64,000 nucleotides of DNA from Streptomyces yatensis. Its GTDB lineage: Bacteria; Actinomycetota; Actinomycetes; Streptomycetales; Streptomycetaceae. The position numbers and the translations under genes are program-made. Position 1 is the stretch's first letter. Every line of letters begins with the position of its first letter. The stretch is from NCBI RefSeq assembly GCF_018069625.1, contig NZ_CP072941.1:10044001-10108000 (forward strand), in the 5' to 3' direction. Below the pieces are notes generated by a model, which saw only the letters and a list, made by a program, of their open reading frames with translations, searched no databases and was not told the origin of the DNA. Below are positions 59,207-64,000 of this stretch, piece after piece.

Positions 59207-60844
59207 TCAGATCACGCGGAAGAGGTCGGCGGCCGCGTGGACCTCGGTGAGGTCCTCGATGGAGCGGAGGTTGTCACACAGGGCCTCCAGGACCGAGCCG
59301 GCCTCGGCGGCGCGCGGGGCGCCGATGGCCACGCCGAAGACCCGGAAGCCCAACTGATGCTTGGCGTCGTTCCAGCCGCGCATCCATTCCTCGGTGACGC
59401 CGCATTCGTCATCGGTGATCATCACGATGTCGCCGCGCGTGCGGGCGGTGTCGTTGAACTCCTCCGCCAGCAGCTCGCGGGCCGCTGTCAGCGGCGTCTG
59501 ATAGCTGGTGCCGCCGCCCAGGAAGGTCTCCGCGAAGTCGAGGATCCGGGCGATGCCGGCGGGCCGGTCGGACGGAAAGCGGAACACCTGGATCTTGTCC
59601 GCGGCGGAGAACAGAATGCCGACGAAGTCACGCTTGGCATGACGGGCCTGATCCAGCAGCGCCAGGGCACACGCCTTGGCCCACGCCTCCCGGGTGACTC
59701 CGCCGGGCCCCGCCTCGTACATGGAGTGCGAGGTGTCCACGCACGCGATGATGGCGCCCCGGCCGGTGGTGTGCTCCCCCTGGGTGTCGTACACCATCAG
59801 CTCCCCGGCGGCGTAGCGGGCGGCGAACACCGCACGCAGGTCGGGCAGGCCGAGATTGGCCAGCTCGGAGGGGATGACGCGGGAGAGGTCATCGCCGAGC
59901 GTGACGCCGACCAGCTCCCCGGTGGCGTTCTCCACCTTACGGGCGCGCTCACCGCCGGCCATCTGCCGGAAGCGGCCGATCAGCTCGGCCCACCGTGCGA
60001 GACGGCCGCTGCGCAGCCGCTCGGCGAGCCGGGCGCGCCGGTCGAACGGCATCCGCTCCAGCTCGCCGGGGCCAACGCCCCATGCCCGCATCAGCGCGGC
60101 CTCCTCCCGCACGGCCCGGGCGGCCTTCGCCGCCGCGTTCCGTGCGGCGGCACGGATGCCGCGGGCGGCCGCCAGGGCCCGCGCGGCGTCCTGGGCGGCC
60201 TGCCGCGCTGCGGCGTCGGCGGTCTCGGCTGCCGCGATCGCGCGTTGTACGGCGTCGGCGGCCGGGGCCGGGACGGTGCCGACCCCGTTGGACCAGGCCG
60301 CCTCGTCGGCGGCCCGCTGGAGCGCCTCGCTCACGGCGTCCGCCACGCCTTCGGCGTCCCGCTGGGCCCGCTTCGCGCGCTCGGCCCGCTCCTGGGCCGT
60401 CCGCGAGCGCTCCAGCATCCCGCGCAACGCGGCGGCCTGGGCGAGCACGGCCATGGCGGCGGCGTAGGGATCGCCGGCCGTCTCCCGGCGCAGCTCGGCG
60501 AACTCCACTGACGCCACCAGCGAGGTGATGACCTGGTGGTTGACCAGCCGGGAGGGATCCATCTCCGCGCGCTCGCGCAGCCGCGGACCGACCTTGTAGG
60601 CGGCCAGGAACACATCGGTCAGAAGGTCGGTGGTGTAGTGGTAACGCCCGTTCAGCTCCTCGGCCACCTCGCGCAGTCCGGCCGACTGCTCGTAGGTGTC
60701 TCGCCAGGTGATCCGGTCGAACCGGTCCGCGATCACGGCCGCGGTGTGCCGCTCGGGAGCGGCGGCGGACCGGCCCAGCCATGTCCCGGCCCGGCTCGCC
60801 AGCTCGTCGAGCCGGCCCGTTGTCCGGTCCGGTGTCTCGTCCAT
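59207..60844 (-). CDS. VWA-domain protein (ViaA/CoxE-like)
   Basis: 545 residues. The N-terminal ~300 residues are helical with long Ala/Arg/Glu coiled segments (AERAKRAQRDAEGVADAVSEALQRAADEA). The C-terminal domain is a von Willebrand A fold with the MIDAS start CVDTSHSM (DxSxS), and MITDDECG later. It lies 18 bp downstream of a MoxR ATPase gene. Such pairs (RavA-ViaA in E. coli) act as chaperone-like machines for metal or redox enzymes; the client here is unknown. Confidence 0.88.
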   Translation of the reverse strand: MDETPDRTTGRLDELASRAGTWLGRSAAAPERHTAAVIADRFDRITWRDTYEQSAGLREVAEELNGRYHYTTDLLTDVFLAAYKVGPRLRERAEMDPSRLVNHQVITSLVASVEFAELRRETAGDPYAAAMAVLAQAAALRGMLERSRTAQERAERAKRAQRDAEGVADAVSEALQRAADEAAWSNGVGTVPAPAADAVQRAIAAAETADAAARQAAQDAARALAAARGIRAAARNAAAKAARAVREEAALMRAWGVGPGELERMPFDRRARLAERLRSGRLARWAELIGRFRQMAGGERARKVENATGELVGVTLGDDLSRVIPSELANLGLPDLRAVFAARYAAGELMVYDTQGEHTTGRGAIIACVDTSHSMYEAGPGGVTREAWAKACALALLDQARHAKRDFVGILFSAADKIQVFRFPSDRPAGIARILDFAETFLGGGTSYQTPLTAARELLAEEFNDTARTRGDIVMITDDECGVTEEWMRGWNDAKHQLGFRVFGVAIGAPRAAEAGSVLEALCDNLRSIEDLTEVHAAADLFRVI

Positions 60845-60862
60845 GCTCCTGGCCCCCGGTGT

Positions 60863-62065
60863 TCAGAGCTGGGTTTGCACCGTGCTCGCGTCCACGCCGA
60901 GGGCCTCGGTGAGGACGCGGGCGCGGACGGCGCGCTGGCGGCCGGTGACGCGGTCGATGGCGGCCGTGGAGCGGCCCGCGCTCGCCGCGTCCTGGCGCAG
61001 CTTCTCCAGCCGCTTCCCCGCCATAGCGAGCTGGTTGTGGGCCTTCTTGATGACCCACTCGCTCAGCGCCTCGCGGGACTGCCCGGCCATGGCGTCGAGC
61101 TGGGCCTCCAGCTCCTCGAGGGCGTCGGCCAGGTCGAGCGCCTCCTTGGCGTCGGGGTTGACCAGTTGCAGCACCTCGCGCTCGACGGTCGGACGCTGGG
61201 CGGGGGAGTTCCACAACACGTGGGTCAGCACCGTCAGGTCGGTCTCGGCGACCGCTGGACGGCCATCGAGGTACGCGGACGCCTGGAGCAGACCCACCGC
61301 CTGCCGCCAGCGGCGGTCGGAGGCCACGAGTTCCTTACGGCGCAGGGCGGCCCGCAGCGTACACACCGCGTCCACGATCGCGTCGGGGACCACGACGGCC
61401 GGGACGGCCTCGGTCACGGCGTGCCGCAAGGCGGCCAGCTCGACGGTGGTCCGGGCCGGTGCCGCCGGGCGGCTGACGGCGGAGCGGACCAGCGCGGCGA
61501 AGTTCGAGGGGTCTTCCAGATATCCGACCTCGATCCGCACCAGCAGCCGGTCGTAGATCGCGGCCGCATCCTCGCCGCTGGGCAGTTCGTTGCTCGCCGT
61601 GATGGCCCCGATCAAGGGGCAGCGGATCGGCTCGCCGCCGCTCTCGGGGTGGTAGATCCGCTCGTTGAGGTAGCCCAGCGTCTCGTTCAGCGCCGCCGTG
61701 GAGCACTTGAAAATCTCGTCGATGAACGCGACATGCGCGGTCGTGGCGCGGCCGTCGTAGACCTGGCGGTACTCACCCCGGGCCAGCGCGGCGACGTCGA
61801 TGGGACCGAACATCCTCGTCGGCGCGGTGAACTTCGACAGCAGGATCTCCCAGTAGGACGCCCCCTCGATCCGGCCCGTGAGTTCCCGGGCCATCTCGGA
61901 TTTCGCCGTTCCGGGCGGGCCGAGCACCAGCGAGTGCTGCCCGGCGAGCAGCGTCACCACCAGCGTCCGCACCACGTCGGCCCGCTCGTAGAAACGATCC
62001 GACAGCTCGTCCCCGATCGCTCGCAGCCGCTTGGCCGTGTCCTGCGCGTCCTGTGCGCTGTCCAA
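60863..62065 (-). CDS. MoxR-type AAA+ ATPase (RavA-like)
   Basis: About 400 residues if translation begins at TTG 62065, which follows GGGAG and sits just after the stop of the AraC gene. The frame stays open to an ATG at 62257, but that overlaps the AraC gene heavily. Walker A VLGPPGTAKSEMAREL, Walker B VAFIDEIFK, sensor GAITASNELPS, and an arginine-finger region YDRLLVRIEVGYL are present. It partners with the adjacent VWA protein. Confidence 0.88.
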   Translation of the reverse strand: MDSAQDAQDTAKRLRAIGDELSDRFYERADVVRTLVVTLLAGQHSLVLGPPGTAKSEMARELTGRIEGASYWEILLSKFTAPTRMFGPIDVAALARGEYRQVYDGRATTAHVAFIDEIFKCSTAALNETLGYLNERIYHPESGGEPIRCPLIGAITASNELPSGEDAAAIYDRLLVRIEVGYLEDPSNFAALVRSAVSRPAAPARTTVELAALRHAVTEAVPAVVVPDAIVDAVCTLRAALRRKELVASDRRWRQAVGLLQASAYLDGRPAVAETDLTVLTHVLWNSPAQRPTVEREVLQLVNPDAKEALDLADALEELEAQLDAMAGQSREALSEWVIKKAHNQLAMAGKRLEKLRQDAASAGRSTAAIDRVTGRQRAVRARVLTEALGVDASTVQTQL

Positions 62066-62066
62066 C

Positions 62067-63053
62067 TCAACTCCCTGCCTGCGACACCCTGTTGGGCTCA
62101 CGAGACGGCCTTGCCGCGGCCTGCGCCCGATACCGCCCCGGTGTCGTGCCGAACTCCCTCTCGAAGGCGTGTGAGAGCGCGTACGGGCTGCCGTAGCCGA
62201 CCCGGCCGGCGATGGTGGCCAGGGTATCGGGAGTGTCTCGGAGCAAGGTGGCGGCAAGGATCACGCGCCACCACGTGAGGTACGTCATCGGAGGGCGGCC
62301 GACGAGCGTGGTGAACCGGCGCGCCAGGGTGGGCCGGGAGACGCCCGCCTCCGCCGCCAGGCGGTCAATGCTCCATGGCGCGGCCGGGTTGGAGTGCATC
62401 GCCCGCAGGGCGGCGGCCGTCACCGGGTCGCCCAGTGCGCCGGGCCAGGCGCCGCAGGTGGTCTCGGCCATCCAGGAGCGGATCATGTAGACGAGGAGGA
62501 GGTCGAGCAGGTTCGGCAGCGCGACGCAGGAGCCGGGCCGGCTCTCGTCCAGCTCACCGGCGAGCAGGTCGATCGCGGCACGGAGTTCGAGGTGGCCGCC
62601 TACTCGGCGGGGAAGGTGGACGACCTCGGGCAGCTCCGCCATCAGCGGGTGCATACGGCTGCAGTCGAGCCAGTACGTGCCGCAGAGCATCTCGGTCTCG
62701 TAGTGATCAGGCTCGTAGTGATCAGGCTTGTAGCGATCAGGCCGGGCCCGCGGCCCTTCCGCCACGAGCCATTGCTCGAACGGCACCGCCTTCTCCTTCG
62801 CCACCGCCGCATCGACGGGGGAGTCGGCGATCACATGGCCCGTGCCATGGGGCAGCAGCACCGCGTCACCCACGCCGAGCGGCACCACGGTGCCGCCGTC
62901 GGTCAACAGCCAGCAGTAGCCCTTCACGACGACGTAGAAGCCCGCACCGTCATACGGGTCCAGCCGCGCGCACCAACTCCCACTCGTCCGCACCCGGTGG
63001 GACCGCGGATGGCCGAGGTGCACGGCAGAGATCGCGTCGCTCACCACATCCAT
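62067..63053 (-). CDS. AraC-family regulator with cupin sensor
   Basis: 328 residues. N-terminal cupin domain (GAGFYVVVKGYCWLLTDGG...GDAVLLPHGTGHVIAD), then a linker with three near-identical Asp-(His/Arg)-Tyr units (PDRYKPDHYEPDHYE), then the AraC double HTH (WSIDRLAAEAGVSRPTLARRFTTLVGRPPMTYL...). Divergent from a metallo-beta-lactamase-fold gene and followed directly by the MoxR gene. It probably controls the divergent gene. Confidence 0.92.
   Translation of the reverse strand: MDVVSDAISAVHLGHPRSHRVRTSGSWCARLDPYDGAGFYVVVKGYCWLLTDGGTVVPLGVGDAVLLPHGTGHVIADSPVDAAVAKEKAVPFEQWLVAEGPRARPDRYKPDHYEPDHYETEMLCGTYWLDCSRMHPLMAELPEVVHLPRRVGGHLELRAAIDLLAGELDESRPGSCVALPNLLDLLLVYMIRSWMAETTCGAWPGALGDPVTAAALRAMHSNPAAPWSIDRLAAEAGVSRPTLARRFTTLVGRPPMTYLTWWRVILAATLLRDTPDTLATIAGRVGYGSPYALSHAFEREFGTTPGRYRAQAAARPSREPNRVSQAGS
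62698..62742. repeat. Three 15-bp tandem repeats inside the AraC gene
   Basis: Three units of TCGTAGTGATCAGGC with small changes, in frame with the gene. They encode the repeated Asp-His-Tyr-Glu-Pro linker and could vary in number between strains. Confidence 0.85.
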
Positions 63054-63154
63054 GCGCCGAGGATAGCTCCCGTATGAGACATGAGACGGATGCGTATTTC
63101 GCTGAGCCGCATGCGCATTGAGGGGATCGTTCGGCCGTTCCTAGAGTCGAGCAC

Positions 63155-64000
63155 ATGATGAATGAGAACGAGCGGGTGCAGAGCATGGTGCTGGGGGATG
63201 TCGAGGTCATCCGGATCATTGAGTGGCACAGACCGTTCCTGCCCACCTCCGGCATGTTCCCGGGAGCCACCGCCGATGTGTGGAAGGAAAACGAGGACTG
63301 GCTGGCACCGGACCACTGGGAGCCGGACAGCGACCGGACGGTGGTTGCCCTGCAGACGTGGGTGCTGCGCAGCGGTGGGCGGACCGTCCTGGTGGACACC
63401 GGAGCGGGCAACGGGCGCGAGCGGCCCGGCATGGCGCCGTTCTTCCACCAGTGCCAGGGTGATTTCCTCGGTCTTCTGACGAGGGCCGGTGTGCGCCCGC
63501 GGGACGTCGACGTCGTCGTCAACACCCATCTCCACGTCGATCACGTCGGCTGGAACACCGTGGACGCGGACGGGGAGTGGGTGCCGACGTTCCCCAACGC
63601 CCAATACCTCATCCCGGCCGCCGACGACTCCCACTACGGCCCCGGCCATGCGCAGGGGAACGGGCTGCGGGAGGTCGACCGCCTGATCTACGAAGACAGC
63701 ATCGCGCCCATCCACCGGGCCGGACAGGCCGTGCTCTGGGACGGCCGCCACCGCATCGACGAACACCTCACCCTGGAGTCCGCGCCCGGCCACACCCCCG
63801 GTTCGTCCGTGCTGCGGCTCGCCTCCGGGAGCGACCGGGCGGTTTTCGTCGGAGATCTGCTGCACAGCCCGGTGCAGATTCTCCAGCCCTGCTGCAACAG
63901 CGACGCCTGCCTGGCCCCGGAACAAGCGGTGGCCAGCCGCCGCCGGATTCTCGGGCGGGCAGCCGATGAACGAGAGTTGCTCGTCCCGGCGCACTTCGGC
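63155..64000 (+). CDS. Metallo-beta-lactamase-fold hydrolase, 3' end outside the window
   Basis: 282 codons are visible from tandem ATG codons at 63155/63158 with no stop before the window end. NTHLHVDHVGWN is the zinc-binding HxHxDH motif; GHTPGSS, FVGDLLHSP and LVPAHFG supply later ligands. Members are lactonases and other hydrolases (quorum-quenching-lactonase-like). Divergent from the AraC regulator across 101 bp. Nearly complete, since the PAHF motif lies close to the C-terminus in this family. Confidence 0.88.
   Translation, partial: MMNENERVQSMVLGDVEVIRIIEWHRPFLPTSGMFPGATADVWKENEDWLAPDHWEPDSDRTVVALQTWVLRSGGRTVLVDTGAGNGRERPGMAPFFHQCQGDFLGLLTRAGVRPRDVDVVVNTHLHVDHVGWNTVDADGEWVPTFPNAQYLIPAADDSHYGPGHAQGNGLREVDRLIYEDSIAPIHRAGQAVLWDGRHRIDEHLTLESAPGHTPGSSVLRLASGSDRAVFVGDLLHSPVQILQPCCNSDACLAPEQAVASRRRILGRAADERELLVPAHFG

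Noticed and set aside
1..64000. tRNA, rRNA, insertion sequences, integrases or attachment sites
   Set aside because: None was recognised by eye on either strand; a covariance-model or IS search would be needed to exclude small or degenerate ones.

Overview
The window is GC-rich actinomycete DNA, almost certainly from Streptomyces or a close relative. Third codon positions are strongly G/C, GTG starts are common, genes are often joined by ATGA or GTGA overlaps, TTA codons are very rare, and the gene families are typical (MmyB-type XRE regulators, GlxA regulators, seven-blade WD40 proteins, MacB-like ABC systems with OmpR/HisKA pairs). The mix of secondary metabolism, catabolism and stress-sensing genes suggests an accessory chromosomal region. 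No rRNA, tRNA, CRISPR array, transposase or integrase was recognised.

Layout. (1) 1-5.2 kb: C-terminal part of a large STAND/NACHT-type NTPase cut by the window edge, a GlxA/AraC regulator and a stand-alone GAPDH. (2) 5.3-8.9 kb: an XRE regulator divergent from an Atu4866-family protein, a 14-TM drug exporter and an SDR, with a perfect 25-bp palindrome between them. (3) 9.2-21.5 kb: a candidate biosynthetic cluster bounded by two near-duplicate ATP-grasp ligases that face inward from either end. Between them are an A-T-TE tridomain synthetase of the arylpyruvate-quinone/furanone type, an NAD-dependent epimerase, a GNAT-histidinol-phosphate-type aminotransferase fusion, a cupin, an O/N-carbamoyltransferase, a GNAT acetyltransferase and a carboxyl-methyltransferase-family enzyme. 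Both ATP-grasp promoters carry a perfect TGTGA-N6-TCACA palindrome and share a leader block. I do not recognise this gene set as a known pathway. (4) 21.7-29.3 kb: a TetR-controlled catabolic operon (dienoyl-CoA-reductase-like SDR, ADP-forming acyl-CoA synthetase, acyl-CoA dehydrogenase, enoyl-CoA hydratase, NCS1 permease). (5) 29.3-38.8 kb: mixed genes, including a seven-repeat WD40 protein with a TTA codon, a PIG-L deacetylase, a decayed methyltransferase, an amidohydrolase, a DUF998 protein, a secreted barrel protein, a small toxin-antitoxin-like pair, and an epimerase/TetR pair with multiple operator-like repeats.

(6) 38.9-48.6 kb: two sensory modules. The first is a histidine kinase and response regulator flanking a lipoprotein and a MacB/FtsX-type ABC system; the second is an OmpR regulator and kinase beside a small exported Lys/Glu-rich protein. 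Both promoter regions carry 11-bp-spaced direct repeats typical of OmpR/PhoB-family sites. (7) 48.8-57.1 kb: a C-P lyase operon, phnF-phnG-phnH-phnI-phnJK-phnL-phnM, then an inositol-monophosphatase-like gene and a PhnZ-like HD oxygenase gene. PhnJ and PhnK are one continuous polypeptide. phnN, phnP and the phosphonate transporter are absent from the window. (8) 57.2-64 kb: an XRE regulator divergent from an alpha/beta hydrolase, a VWA/MoxR (ViaA/RavA-like) pair behind an AraC regulator, and a divergent metallo-beta-lactamase-fold gene cut by the window end.

The parts most worth following up are the ATP-grasp-bounded cluster with its paired CRP-like palindromes, the GNAT-aminotransferase fusion, and the phnJK fusion with its PhnZ-like companion.
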